Positions 54,019 through 63,576 are shown, numbered from the stretch's first letter. The stretch is DNA of 64,000 nucleotides from an uncultured Clostridia bacterium (GCA_944366945.1 CALVWJ010000001.1:162404-226403); one strand, 5' to 3'. A program made the numbers and translations. The notes: generated by a model from the letters alone, not told the origin.

Positions 54019-54431
54019 ACCAATGCTGAAAAAGCGTGGCACATAAACGCAGCGAGATTGTAAGAATCGTTGTAAAATACTGGATATCGCTTGCTACTAA
54101 TACATTTGATTTTGTAACGTGTATTTGCCTGCCTTGGTGCCCAAATGGCGTCCGGATTGCCTGTGGCAATATAAACTGATAGGGACTGATAATAAGGTTG
54201 AACCTGTGACAAGAGAACGAAAGCACTTGCTGCTTTCGTTCTCTTGTCTATCATATGAGCAGAGACACTCGTCAACGGAGGGGGAAGTTTATTTGTCTTG
54301 ACCGTTGACAAGGGGGGGGCTGGCTCTGTTGCTCCGCACGGGGTAGGGTTAGAATTGGGAAACACATATAGGGATAATATACAAAAAAAATCGGGATTCC
54401 CATGGATGATGGATAAATGAGAGGGTAGGAA
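54019..54431. other. Gap after prfB with a long perfect hairpin
   Basis: No gene recognised. It contains an 18-bp perfect inverted repeat (54208-54248, loop CTTGC) and an eight-G run near 54309-54317. Composition becomes AT richer to the right, toward the foreign-looking acetyltransferase. Confidence 0.5.
54208..54248. repeat. 18-bp perfect inverted repeat
   Basis: GACAAGAGAACGAAAGCA (54208-54225) and its exact reverse complement (54231-54248) around a 5-nt loop. There is no T-run after it, so it is not a standard terminator. It lies about 190 bases after prfB. Confidence 0.85.
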
Positions 54432-54956
54432 ATGAATATTGAACTTGTCAGATTAACAAACGAATATAAGGAACAGTTGTTTGAAATGTTAGAAGAATGG
54501 AAGAAAGATATTATAGTCAATCACACAGATATGTCTCCATGGAAAATATGGGCAAATGATTTTCATGATTTTGATTATTATATACATAATCTTGATACAA
54601 AGGAAGAGACTAAAAATGGTTGGGTACCCGATACGACGCTATTTTGTCTTGATAAAGATCGAAACATTTTTGTAGGCGCTGTGAATATTCGCCACTATTT
54701 AAATGATGCGCTACTGAAAACTGGCGGACATATAGGAGATGGGATTCGTCCAAGTGAAAGAAGAAAAGGATATGCAACGGCAATGATTGCATTGGCATTA
54801 GATGAATGCAAAAAACTCGGAATCAATAAAGTATTGATGTGTTGTAACAAGGAAAACATTGCTTCTGCAAAATCAATTATCAATAATGGAGGAACATTGG
54901 AAAACGAAGTTGAGGAAGAGGGACACATTGTACAGCGCTATTGGATTCAGTTATAG
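54432..54956 (+). CDS. GNAT acetyltransferase, foreign composition
   Basis: 174 residues of the predicted acetyltransferase group COG3981-like: LFCLDKDRNIFVGAVNIRHY, GGHIGDGIRPSERRKGYATA (acetyl-CoA loop) and NKENIASAKSIINNGGTLENE kept here as NKENIASAKSIINNGG. Ribosome site GAGGGTAGGAA. Its text is far richer in A and T, with A/T-ending codons, than flanking genes, so it was probably acquired laterally. Substrate unknown; some relatives act on antibiotics but nothing here indicates that. Confidence 0.85.
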   Translation: MNIELVRLTNEYKEQLFEMLEEWKKDIIVNHTDMSPWKIWANDFHDFDYYIHNLDTKEETKNGWVPDTTLFCLDKDRNIFVGAVNIRHYLNDALLKTGGHIGDGIRPSERRKGYATAMIALALDECKKLGINKVLMCCNKENIASAKSIINNGGTLENEVEEEGHIVQRYWIQL

Positions 54957-55700
54957 CGAGGGATTTGAATCAATTCTATGCAAGCCAAAAACTTCCTTAC
55001 CATTGTAAACAGAAGCGAGCGATTTATATGGAGTTTTCGGCAAAGGGAAAAGATAATCTTATACGCGCAGCGTTTCTTTTTGAAATGCTACGCAGTTAAA
55101 GAGCGTTTTGCGGGAAAAGGTATATCAGTTCGCAATGCCCTTTTTATAAGGCCCCTTGCGGCAAGATAAGAGCGTTAAATTGATATTGGCTGTCTTTTGA
55201 AGCGCGAAAACATCGTCTTGTAATGGTTTCCTTTGCCTTGTTTATGGCGCTAAAATGGTGCCCAGCTTGACACAGCCAACTTTTGAGACGACACGAGAAG
55301 ATGCAAGCAGGAACGGGAAAAACTTTGAAAAATACAGATGTTGCGTTTGGATTATGAATGGCTATAAGCTTTGATAGGGCGTCCCAATCCAGCAAAGGTA
55401 GACAATATATAGGTTAACGAACCATTTAAGAAAGGCCTTTGTTCCGTTAGGATGATTGTAAAAGGCAAAAACCATGGAAACGAGGATTATTACGGCACTA
55501 CGATATGCTACAGCAGAAACAAGAAACAGCCTGCAGGGACGAAATAACCAGGCTTGCAATGCAACTTGTCAGATAGATCGATGCAGTTTAACCTTGATTC
55601 ATATTGAATTTTAATTAAAGAAGAGAAATATACTGCCTTCCACTGGCATACTTGCGTGCTTATAGCAAAGCGGAGATGCATGATGTTTGAAGTATGGCGA
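54957..55700. other. Gene-poor, low-GC stretch
   Basis: About 740 bases without a supported gene. A 63-codon frame (54978-55169) is Arg/Phe/Lys rich and lacks a ribosome site or relatives I know. The stretch together with the acetyltransferase looks like an old insertion now decaying. Confidence 0.45.
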
Positions 55701-55709
55701 GTTTTACTC

Positions 55710-55738
55710 TTTACAAATACCCGATAGGGGTATATAAT
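55710..55738 (+). promoter_or_regulatory. Promoter of csoR-copA
   Basis: TTTACA (55710-55715), 17-base spacer, TATAAT (55733-55738). CsoR operator 1 fills the spacer. Confidence 0.85.
55718..55736 (+). promoter_or_regulatory. CsoR operator 1
   Basis: ATACCC-GATA-GGGGTAT lies between -35 and -10. It matches the known CsoR box, in which TACCC and GGGTA half sites are separated by a short spacer, and would block RNA polymerase when apo-CsoR binds. Confidence 0.82.
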
Positions 55739-55749
55739 GGGAATACGCA

Positions 55750-55770
55750 ATATACCCATATAGGGTATAT
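55750..55770 (+). promoter_or_regulatory. CsoR operator 2
   Basis: ATATACCC (55750-55757) and GGGTATAT (55763-55770) form a perfect 8-bp dyad with a 5-base spacer, just downstream of the start of transcription and 23 bases before the csoR ATG. Confidence 0.82.
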
Positions 55771-55792
55771 TGCAAGAAATGAGGAGGAACCT

Positions 55793-56122
55793 ATGGAACA
55801 GGAGAAAAACGCCTTCAAGCCGGAAAAGGCGCAATGCCATTGCCGGAAAAAACATACACCACGCAGCGAAGAAGCCCAGCGGCAGCTGCAAAACCGCTTA
55901 AACCGCATGATCGGCCAGCTTAACGGGATGAAAAAGATGCTGGATGAAAACCGCTATTGCGGGGATATTCTGATTCAGCTTGCAGCCGTGGAGCGTGCAC
56001 TGCAAAGCTTTGGGTATATCATCTTAAAGGACCACATGGAAACCTGCGTTGTAGAGGGGGTAAAAAATGGCGACCTTGCGGTTGTGGATGAAGCGGTGGA
56101 ATTGATGAAAAAGCTCAAATGA
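55793..56122 (+). CDS. csoR: Copper-sensing repressor CsoR
   Basis: 109 residues. An all-helical tetramer that leaves DNA on binding Cu(I). The copper ligands are in place: C56 (RYCGDILIQ), H81 and C85 (KDHMETC). A further N-terminal CHC group (residues 15-17) is an extra not found in all CsoR. The GAGGAGG ribosome site is strong. It overlaps the 5' end of the copA frame, giving an operon controlled by the two boxes upstream. Confidence 0.93.
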   Translation: MEQEKNAFKPEKAQCHCRKKHTPRSEEAQRQLQNRLNRMIGQLNGMKKMLDENRYCGDILIQLAAVERALQSFGYIILKDHMETCVVEGVKNGDLAVVDEAVELMKKLK

Positions 56123-56136
56123 AGGAGGTGGCGGGG

Positions 56137-58782
56137 GTGAAAACGGAAAAATTCAGCGTAAATGGAATGACCTGCGCTGCCTGCGAGGCAAATGTTACGC
56201 GGAGCGTAAAAAAGCTCAAAGGGGTTTCGGATGTATCGGTTAGCCTGCTTGCAAACCAGATGCACGTTACGTTTGATGAAAACGCAATAGGCACAGCGGA
56301 GATTATCCGCGCGGTTGTGGATGCGGGCTATGGAGCAGCACGCATCAACGAGGCCCAAGCAAAGACGGAAGACGGTGAAGGCGGCTTCCGCAGCGAATGG
56401 AATCGGCGGCAGGAGGAAACGGAAAAGGAGCAAGCTGGCATGAAACGGAGGCTTACGCGTTCGATTCTCCTGCTGATTCCGCTGATGTATGTTGCCATGG
56501 GTGGCATGCTTGGCCTGCCGCTGCCAGATTTCTTGATTGGGACAGAAAACGCGCTTATCAGCGCATTCACCCAATTCTTGATCGCGCTGCCCGTGCTCTT
56601 CCTCAACAGGAAGTTCTTTACTTCCGGCTTTAAGGCGTTGAGCAAGCGCGCACCCAATATGGATTCCCTTGTTGCCGTGGGATCATTGGCATCCATGCTT
56701 TATGGCATATTTGCGATTTACCGCATGGCATATGGCTTTGGCCACGGCGCTATGGAGCTGGTGCACCAATATGCGCATTCGCTTTATTTTGAGTCATCGG
56801 CCATGATTCTCACGCTTGTAACCGTGGGGAAATATCTGGAAGCACGCTCTAAAGCCAAAACATCCGATGCGCTTGGTAAACTCATAGACCTTGCGCCGAA
56901 GACCGCAACAGTCGTGCGAGACGGTGTAGAGCAGGTAGTTCCATCCGAGCAGGTGATTGCCGGGGACATTGTTGTGATCAAGCCGGGTGAAAGCATCCCT
57001 GTAGATGGCGTGGTAACGCAGGGCCATGGCTATGTGGATCAAGCTGCCATCACGGGTGAAAGCATCCCGGTGGAAAAAGGAGAAGGCGATACGGTTATTT
57101 CTGCAACAATCAATAAGAATGGAACGTTTCGCTTTCGGGCTTCACGCGTTGGAAATGATACAACGCTTGCGCAGATCATCCGCCTCGTGGATGAAGCAGG
57201 AACCACAAAGGCGCCGATTGCGCGGCTTGCCGACCGCATCAGCGGCGTATTTGTGCCGGTCGTGATGGGCATCGCGGTGCTGACCGGTGCGGCCTGGCTG
57301 ATTGCAGGGTATGGATTTGAGTTTGCGCTCAACTGCGCAGTGTCCGTGCTTGTAATATCCTGCCCCTGTGCGTTGGGCCTTGCGACCCCGGTTGCCATCA
57401 TGGTTGGAACGGGGAAGGCCGCAGAGTATGGAATTCTTATAAAATCGGCAGAGAGCCTGGAAAACCTGCATGCGGTGGACACGATCGTTTTGGATAAAAC
57501 AGGAACGATTACATCCGGGCATCCAGAAGTCACTGATGTTATTGCCTTAACACCGGGCCTTACGCAGCAGGAGCTGCTTGAAAAGGCCGCGTGTGCGGAA
57601 GTCGGCAGCGAGCATCCGCTGGCGGAAGCAATCGTGCAGCGCGCAAAGGCAGAAGGCATCAGTATTACGGCGCCGGAACGGTTTGAGATGGTTGCCGGGC
57701 GCGGCGTGATTGCTGAGGCCGATGGACAAACCATCCTTGCAGGCAACGAGGCATTCCTTGCGGAAAACGGGATCGTGGAAGCGGATCATGCGCCTGTTCA
57801 TGCAGCGTTGGCGCAGATGGCCGAGGCCGGAAAAACACCATTGCTGTTCGCATGGGATGGTGCGGTGCACGGCATAATTGCCGTGGCGGATACTGTGCGC
57901 GAAACAAGCCGCGATGCGATTCGAAAATTCCAAGCGATGGGGCTCCAGGTCGTGATGCTCACGGGCGACAACCGCATCACTGCGGAAGCAATTCGAGAAG
58001 AGTTGGGAATCGCCGAGGCAATTTCCGATGTTCTGCCTACGGAAAAGGAAGCGTGCATTCGGGGCTTGCAGGAAAAAGGGCATAAGGTTGCCATGGTTGG
58101 GGATGGCGTGAACGATGCGCCTGCGCTTATGCGCGCCGATATTGGCATCGCCATTGGTGCGGGTACGGACATCGCCATAGATTCCGCCGACGTGGTTCTC
58201 ATGAAAGACTCCCTTTTGGATGTTGTTACAGCAATCCGTTTGAGCAGGGCTGTTGTGCGCAACATTCGCATGAATCTATTTTGGGCGTTTTTCTATAATG
58301 TGTTGGGCATTCCACTCGCAGCCGGCGCGCTTTACCCAGCATTCCAGCTGCTTTTGAGCCCCATGATCGGTTCTGCAGCAATGAGCTTAAGCTCCCTTTG
58401 CGTGGTAACAAACGCGCTGCGGTTGCGTTTCTTCCAGGATCAAGAGAATGGTGGGCGCACGGCTGAACAGCCGAAAGAGCGTGCAGAGCGGTGCTGCCCG
58501 GCTGGAGGATGCCCGCTTGGATTAGAAGAAAACCAGAAATTCGAAGAGACGAAAGGAGAAAAAGAAATGAAAAAGATCATTATGGTGGAAGGCATGATGT
58601 GCGCACATTGCCAGGCGCATGTGCAAAAGGCGCTTGCTGGCGTAGACGGCGTGGCGGAGGTAACGGTAGACCTTGAAAACAAGAAAGCGACAGTCCGCCT
58701 TGCAAAGGATGTTTCGGATCAAACGCTTATGGATGCGGTGAATAATGCAGGGTATATGGCAGTAAATTGCGTAACAGAATAA
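56137..58782 (+). CDS. copA: Copper-exporting P1B ATPase with C-terminal CopZ-like domain
   Basis: 881 residues from GTG 56137, 6-7 nt after GAAGGAGGTGG; ATG 56119 in the same frame lies ahead of that site. N-terminal heavy-metal domain with GMTCAAC (10-16), eight membrane helices, ITGESIPVEKG, the transport motif CPC at 409-411, phosphorylated Asp in DKTGT (453), SEHPLAEA and GDGVNDAP. A Cys-bearing linker (CCPAGGC) leads to a second metal domain at 811-881 with GMMCAHC (819-825). This last domain matches the free chaperone CopZ and has its own internal start at 58567. Confidence 0.93.
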   Translation: MKTEKFSVNGMTCAACEANVTRSVKKLKGVSDVSVSLLANQMHVTFDENAIGTAEIIRAVVDAGYGAARINEAQAKTEDGEGGFRSEWNRRQEETEKEQAGMKRRLTRSILLLIPLMYVAMGGMLGLPLPDFLIGTENALISAFTQFLIALPVLFLNRKFFTSGFKALSKRAPNMDSLVAVGSLASMLYGIFAIYRMAYGFGHGAMELVHQYAHSLYFESSAMILTLVTVGKYLEARSKAKTSDALGKLIDLAPKTATVVRDGVEQVVPSEQVIAGDIVVIKPGESIPVDGVVTQGHGYVDQAAITGESIPVEKGEGDTVISATINKNGTFRFRASRVGNDTTLAQIIRLVDEAGTTKAPIARLADRISGVFVPVVMGIAVLTGAAWLIAGYGFEFALNCAVSVLVISCPCALGLATPVAIMVGTGKAAEYGILIKSAESLENLHAVDTIVLDKTGTITSGHPEVTDVIALTPGLTQQELLEKAACAEVGSEHPLAEAIVQRAKAEGISITAPERFEMVAGRGVIAEADGQTILAGNEAFLAENGIVEADHAPVHAALAQMAEAGKTPLLFAWDGAVHGIIAVADTVRETSRDAIRKFQAMGLQVVMLTGDNRITAEAIREELGIAEAISDVLPTEKEACIRGLQEKGHKVAMVGDGVNDAPALMRADIGIAIGAGTDIAIDSADVVLMKDSLLDVVTAIRLSRAVVRNIRMNLFWAFFYNVLGIPLAAGALYPAFQLLLSPMIGSAAMSLSSLCVVTNALRLRFFQDQENGGRTAEQPKERAERCCPAGGCPLGLEENQKFEETKGEKEMKKIIMVEGMMCAHCQAHVQKALAGVDGVAEVTVDLENKKATVRLAKDVSDQTLMDAVNNAGYMAVNCVTE
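58552..58569 (+). promoter_or_regulatory. copZ: Internal ribosome site and start for a free CopZ-like protein
   Basis: AAAGGAG (58552-58558), 8-nt spacing, ATG (58567-58569), in frame with copA. It would give a 71-residue protein to 58782 with GMMCAHC, the normal size of a CopZ copper chaperone. Confidence 0.7.
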
Positions 58783-58799
58783 GCGCTTTAACAACAAAC

Positions 58800-58835
58800 A
58801 ACAAAGGGGACGCTGCAAGCTGCGTCCCTTTTGTT
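58800..58835 (+). terminator. Terminator of the csoR-copA operon
   Basis: 14-bp stem with one G-T pair, AACAAAGGGGACGC/GCGTCCCTTTTGTT, around an 8-nt loop. Confidence 0.8.
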
Positions 58836-59341
58836 GTCTCCGCTCCGCCGCTTTATAAGGGTTCCATGCTCCATTCAACCATGATGGCAAGTGGAGAAGG
58901 ATGCAAGGCACAATGCGCATGGAGGCAGAATCGCATATTCCATCAAAGAAAAAGTATGCATTATGCAGTGTTGGGAACAGTAGGGATAAGCTATTTCAGC
59001 AGCGCATATGCTTGCTGCAAGAAAGGCGGATGAACGGAAGAATGGCATTTTAAGAGAAGGATAAGAAAGACGTCTAACCTGCGCATATTACTGTTGTTTG
59101 ATAAAATCAAAAAGAACCTGCTTTGGCGTGTTAGGATTAAAAGCTTTTTGAAGCAGCATGCATCTTTTGACTTGAGCGATCTTCTGAAAGATATGGAGAA
59201 GATGCATGTTCATGGAAGAACGCTGCGCCCGTCACAGGTTTTTAGAAAAATAGGGAAGGGGTATCGCTTCAGATTATGCAGCTTAAATTTGCCATAAAGC
59301 TCTGATTAGCTGCATTTGGCATGGCTGATAGGATAACACCG
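58836..59341. other. Gap between the copper and peptide-transport operons
   Basis: About 500 bases with no supported gene. A 67-codon TTG frame at 59097-59297 (FDKIKKNLLWRVRIKSFL at its start) is basic and amphipathic but has no ribosome site and no family. Confidence 0.4.
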
Positions 59342-59377
59342 AAGAGGGCGCCTGCTGGTTTTAGCAGGCGCCCTCTT
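59342..59377. terminator. Strong hairpin after oppF
   Basis: Perfect 15-bp arms (59342-59356 and 59363-59377) around GGTTTT, 11 bases from the oppF stop. T-runs are short on both sides, yet the stem is the strongest in the window and should end the opp message. Confidence 0.75.
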
Positions 59378-59388
59378 TGCAGTATGGT

Positions 59389-60333
59389 TTAATTTTTTGC
59401 AAGCCGTGCGCGGTATCCATCCAACTCCTTCTGGTTGCCCATGATGAAGTGGCCGGGTTCGATTTCAGTCCATACGGGCTTGTCAACCGAATAATCATGG
59501 CAGGATGGATCGTATACAAGCAGCTTTTTGTGGCGCTCGGATTTCGGATCCGGCAAGGGGATCGCGGAGAGGAGCGCCCGCGTGTAAGGATGGAGCGGAT
59601 GTGCAAACAGCATTTCCGTTTCCGCCAATTCTACAATTACGCCTTTGTGAATTACGGCAATGCGGTCGCAGATGAAACGCATCACGGAAAGGTCGTGGGC
59701 AATGAATAGATAGGTCAGCCCATGCTCTTTCTGCAGCTTGCTCATCAAGTTAAGCACTTGCGCGCGGATGGAAACATCCAGAGCGCTGATGGGCTCGTCT
59801 GCGATGATGAACTTCGGTTCCATGATCAACGAGCGCGCAATGCCGATGCGCTGCCGCTGACCGCCGGAGAATTCATGCGGGAAGCGGCTTGCAAATTCCG
59901 GGAGAAGGCCGACATCGAGCAGTGCGGCTTCCACCTTCTTTTCCCGCTCTTCCTTGGAGAGGTCTTTGCGGACGTTCATCAAGCCTTCCGATACGATGTA
60001 ATCCACCTTGGCGCGCTCGTTGAGCGAAGCCATCGGGTCCTGGAAAATCATCTGGATGTTTTTTGTAACATCGCGGTCCAGCTCTTTGCTGATTTTGCCG
60101 CTGATGCGCTCGCCGTTGAAATACACTTCCCCATCGGAAAGCGGGTTGATGCGGATGATCGCACGCCCGATTGTGGTTTTGCCCGAGCCGGATTCACCTA
60201 CCAGGCCGAACGTCTCTCCTTTGTAGATATCAAAGGAAACCTTGTGCACAGCAACAAACGGTTTGCGCTTGGTGCCGAAAGTAACCTCCATGTTACGCAC
60301 GCTTACCAGAGCGTCAGATGCATATTCTGCCAT
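59389..60333 (-). CDS. oppF: Oligopeptide ABC transporter ATP-binding protein OppF
   Basis: 314 residues. Walker [18 protein letters not shown], signature [17 protein letters not shown], Walker [15 protein letters not shown], and the C-terminal Opp extension ([19 protein letters not shown]). One of two ATPases that energise peptide import. Its ATG shares a base with the oppD stop. Last gene of the operon. Confidence 0.94.
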   Translation of the reverse strand: MAEYASDALVSVRNMEVTFGTKRKPFVAVHKVSFDIYKGETFGLVGESGSGKTTIGRAIIRINPLSDGEVYFNGERISGKISKELDRDVTKNIQMIFQDPMASLNERAKVDYIVSEGLMNVRKDLSKEEREKKVEAALLDVGLLPEFASRFPHEFSGGQRQRIGIARSLIMEPKFIIADEPISALDVSIRAQVLNLMSKLQKEHGLTYLFIAHDLSVMRFICDRIAVIHKGVIVELAETEMLFAHPLHPYTRALLSAIPLPDPKSERHKKLLVYDPSCHDYSVDKPVWTEIEPGHFIMGNQKELDGYRARLAKN

Positions 60334-61415
60334 TAGTCCAAGTCACCTCCCCGGCTGATGTTCGTGATATTCTTGATCTGCGGAGGCGGTTCAATCTTGG
60401 GCGCCCTGGGATCGAGCAGCCAAGTGCGCGCCTTATGGGTTGGCGTAACTTCGAAATACGGGGGACGCGCCACAAAATCGACCTTTAAAGCCTGCGGATT
60501 GCGTGCGCTGAATGCGTCGCCTTGAATATGCTGGAACAGGTTTGGCGGAGTGCCTTGAATCGAATAGAGGTCTTCCCCCTTTACGCCGAGCTGCGGAAGA
60601 CTCGAAAGCAGGGCCCAGGTATAGGGATGCTTGGGATCATAGAACACCTCATCGCAGGTACCGATTTCCACGATGTCACCTGCATACATAACAGCGATGC
60701 GGTCAGCTACGTTTGCAACAACGCCAAGGTCGTGCGTGATGTAGATAACGGTTAACCCGTATTTCTCTTGAAGCTTTTTCAGCAGGTCGAGGATCTGCGC
60801 CTGGATCGTAACATCGAGTGCAGTAGTGGGCTCGTCGCAAATAAGGATCTCCGGAACGCAGGCCATGGCGATGGCGATAACAACCCTCTGGCGCATACCT
60901 CCGGAAAACTCATGCGGATATTGCTTATAGCGGCGCTCCGCATCTTCAATTCCAACATCTGCCAGGAGTTCAAGCGTGCGCTTTTTTGCATCCTCTTTGG
61001 AAACCTTATTGTGTAGCGTAAAAGCTTCCTGGATTTGCTTGCCAATCGTTTTGAGCGGGTTCAAGCTCGTCATGGGATCCTGGAATACCATGGCGATTCG
61101 TTTGCCGCGGATTTTGATCCACTCCTTTTCTTTCTTAAAGGAAGTAAGATCGTATCCGCCATAATGGATAGCGCCTTTGTCAATCCAGCCGTTGTTATCC
61201 AAAAGCCCCATAAAGGTTTTGCAGAACACGCTCTTACCGGAGCCGGATTCGCCAACGATCGCGAGACTTTCGCCCTTGTACAGCTCCATGTTGATGCCCC
61301 GCAGTGCAGTGAGTACTTGACTGCGAAGGTTAAATTTTACAACAAGATCCTGAACGGTTAGGATCGGGTGGGAATAATCCACCGCCGGGTTTTGATTTTT
61401 AAGGATTTCTTCCAT
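60333..61415 (-). CDS. oppD: Oligopeptide ABC transporter ATP-binding protein OppD
   Basis: 360 residues. Walker [18 protein letters not shown], signature [17 protein letters not shown], Walker [17 protein letters not shown] and the Opp C-terminal [16 protein letters not shown]. The expected Cys-rich Fe-S region seen in some OppD is not evident. Start 61415 follows AAGGGGTGAC; the longer frame to 61472 reaches into oppC. Confidence 0.94.
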   Translation of the reverse strand: MEEILKNQNPAVDYSHPILTVQDLVVKFNLRSQVLTALRGINMELYKGESLAIVGESGSGKSVFCKTFMGLLDNNGWIDKGAIHYGGYDLTSFKKEKEWIKIRGKRIAMVFQDPMTSLNPLKTIGKQIQEAFTLHNKVSKEDAKKRTLELLADVGIEDAERRYKQYPHEFSGGMRQRVVIAIAMACVPEILICDEPTTALDVTIQAQILDLLKKLQEKYGLTVIYITHDLGVVANVADRIAVMYAGDIVEIGTCDEVFYDPKHPYTWALLSSLPQLGVKGEDLYSIQGTPPNLFQHIQGDAFSARNPQALKVDFVARPPYFEVTPTHKARTWLLDPRAPKIEPPPQIKNITNISRGGDLD

Positions 61416-61431
61416 TTTTGTCACCCCTTCC

Positions 61432-62544
61432 TTACCGGTGGTTGCGCGGGTCGGATGCATCTGCAAACGCATTGCCCAACGCGTAGAACGAAATGGTGAT
61501 CGCGGAAACGACCAGCACCGGGAACAACAATTGGTACTGCTGCTCCGGGACGAGCATCACCTTGCGGCCTTCGTTGATCAAGTTGCCGAGCGCCGGAATG
61601 GAAACCGGAAGGCCGAGGCCGATATAGGTGAGGAACACTTCCGACCCGATTGCCTGCGGAATTGCAAGCGCAGTCTGCAGCATGATTACGGAAACGAGCT
61701 GCGGCATGATGTTCTTTACGATGATCTTGGAGCTCGGCGTGCCGAGGCAGCGGGAAGCGAGGTTGAATTCGCGGTCGCGGTAGATCAAGATCAAGTTACG
61801 GATGTACTTTGTCATCTGAATCCAGCCCGTTAAGCACATAACGAAGATCATGGTCTTAAGGCTCGGACGCAGGATGTAGAGCAGGAGCATGCGGAGAATG
61901 GTATAAGGAATGTTATCGAACAGGTTATAGATTTCTGTAAACAACCAATCCCATTTTCGCGCATAGCCCCAAAGCGAGCCAAGAATAATGCCGATTACCA
62001 CGTTGCAAATTGCAACGCAGAGGCCAATGAACAGCGAGGTTCGTGTACCCCCCCAGATGCGGGCCCAGAGGTCCTGGCCGATGCTGTTGGTGCCGAACCA
62101 GAATTCTTCATTTGGCGGGATATTGCGCAGCACATCCCCGTTCTCATCGTTGTAAACCAGGTAGGAATCTTTCTGATTGGGCAGAAGGGGCTGGATAAAC
62201 GTGAAGGCGAGCAGCAGGAACAGGAAAACGAGCAGGAAAACCGATATTTTCTTTTTGAAAAATACGCGGAATGTGCTCCTCCAATAGGAATAGTTGGAAT
62301 ACCCGATGCGTTCTGCATCCGTGCTGTCATGCTCGGCAATCACAAAGAGGTCATCGGTAATCGGCGTGGTGCCATCGTCGCATACCTTGGGCGGCTCTGT
62401 CGGCAAGGTTACATGCTCGAACTCTTCCAAACAATCGGTTTCCAGGAAGCCCTCTTGAAGATTAGCAATTTTATGATCCGAAAAGCGAAGGAAAGGCTTT
62501 TTGCGCATATCCTTCAACAGATCTTTCTTTTTCTTATCATCCAT
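61432..62544 (-). CDS. oppC: Oligopeptide ABC transporter permease OppC
   Basis: 370 residues with a long cytoplasmic N-terminal extension of about 100 residues (KKPFLRFSDHKIANLQEG), then six membrane helices. The EAA-type loop is in LASRCLGTPSSKIIVKNIMP. NSIGQDLWARIWGGTRTSL is the family block after the first helix. Overlaps oppB by one base and precedes oppD by 16. Confidence 0.92.
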   Translation of the reverse strand: MDDKKKKDLLKDMRKKPFLRFSDHKIANLQEGFLETDCLEEFEHVTLPTEPPKVCDDGTTPITDDLFVIAEHDSTDAERIGYSNYSYWRSTFRVFFKKKISVFLLVFLFLLLAFTFIQPLLPNQKDSYLVYNDENGDVLRNIPPNEEFWFGTNSIGQDLWARIWGGTRTSLFIGLCVAICNVVIGIILGSLWGYARKWDWLFTEIYNLFDNIPYTILRMLLLYILRPSLKTMIFVMCLTGWIQMTKYIRNLILIYRDREFNLASRCLGTPSSKIIVKNIMPQLVSVIMLQTALAIPQAIGSEVFLTYIGLGLPVSIPALGNLINEGRKVMLVPEQQYQLLFPVLVVSAITISFYALGNAFADASDPRNHR

Positions 62545-63491
62545 TACCGGCCTTCTCCTTTCTTGACCAACCGAATACGCGGGTCACAGATCATCATTGC
62601 AATGTCGCCCAGCAGAAGCCCGGATACGCTGATGGCAGAATACAGAAGCACCATCGCCTGCACGAGCGTATTATCCTGGCGCTGAATGGCCTGGATTAAG
62701 AGGCCGCCGAGGCCCGGAATGGAGAAAAGGGATTCAACATACAGCGAACCAGAGATGGTGAAAAGAATCGAGGTCGGAAGGCTCTGCGCCATAGGAATGA
62801 ACGCATTGCGCATCACATGGCGGAATGCTACCTGCCGTGAGGTCATGCCTTTTGCGCGCGCAAGGCGAATATAGTCCATATTCATTTGGTCTACCATGTA
62901 ACGGCGCATCCACATTGCGTTGGAGGCTATACCGCCCAAGGAGAGACAGATAATAGGGAGAATGCGGCTCGTCCAATCAGCTGGGTTGAACAACATGGGA
63001 AGCGCTAATAGGGTGGAAACGTAAAGCTGGATTCCCAGGAAATAGACTGCTTCGGGCAGAGCGTTGATTAATAGCACATATAGGTTGCCTAAGGTATCGG
63101 CTATCTTACCTTTGCTACGCGCCATCAGAACGCCGAGTGAAAGACCTACAACCTGCTGGATGATGAGGGCAATAATGCCAAATTGGAAGGAATACCCGAT
63201 TTTGGGTATAATAATATCCACACAGGGAACATTCTTCCGGATCATAACCGATTTTCCAAGATCGCCTTCCAAAATCAGCTTGCGCCAGAAATTAAAAAGC
63301 TGTTCCGGGAGCGGATCAAGCAATCCAAGTTCATTTAGAATTGCCTGTTTCACCTCTTCGCTCATTGTGTCTGAGCGGCCTTCAAAGTAGGTATCCACCG
63401 GAAGAAGCCGCATCAGCATAAACACGATGGAGAGCACCAAGAACATGGTGATGAGCGCCCTCCCCACACGTCCGAGAATATATCTAACCAA
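62544..63491 (-). CDS. oppB: Oligopeptide ABC transporter permease OppB
   Basis: 315 residues from a TTG start with GTGAGG 8 nt ahead. YILGRVGRALITMFLVLSIV is the first helix, GDLGKSVMIRKNV the periplasmic block, and LARAKGMTSRQVAFRHVMRN the EAA loop that meets the ATPases. Six helices. Separated from oppA by a 155-base gap with a hairpin. Confidence 0.93.
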   Translation of the reverse strand: MVRYILGRVGRALITMFLVLSIVFMLMRLLPVDTYFEGRSDTMSEEVKQAILNELGLLDPLPEQLFNFWRKLILEGDLGKSVMIRKNVPCVDIIIPKIGYSFQFGIIALIIQQVVGLSLGVLMARSKGKIADTLGNLYVLLINALPEAVYFLGIQLYVSTLLALPMLFNPADWTSRILPIICLSLGGIASNAMWMRRYMVDQMNMDYIRLARAKGMTSRQVAFRHVMRNAFIPMAQSLPTSILFTISGSLYVESLFSIPGLGGLLIQAIQRQDNTLVQAMVLLYSAISVSGLLLGDIAMMICDPRIRLVKKGEGR

Positions 63492-63576
63492 GTGCTTTAC
63501 CTCACTATTGTTTCAGATTCTGAATTGGCCGCCTGCAAAATGCAGGGGCATATGTGGGAATGCATCCTCAACCGGG

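Noticed and set aside
54978..55169. 63-codon frame in the low-GC stretch
   Set aside because: No ribosome site and no conserved features; probably chance in decaying DNA.
59097..59297. 67-codon TTG frame between copA and opp
   Set aside because: No ribosome site and no family; kept only as a note in the gap entry.
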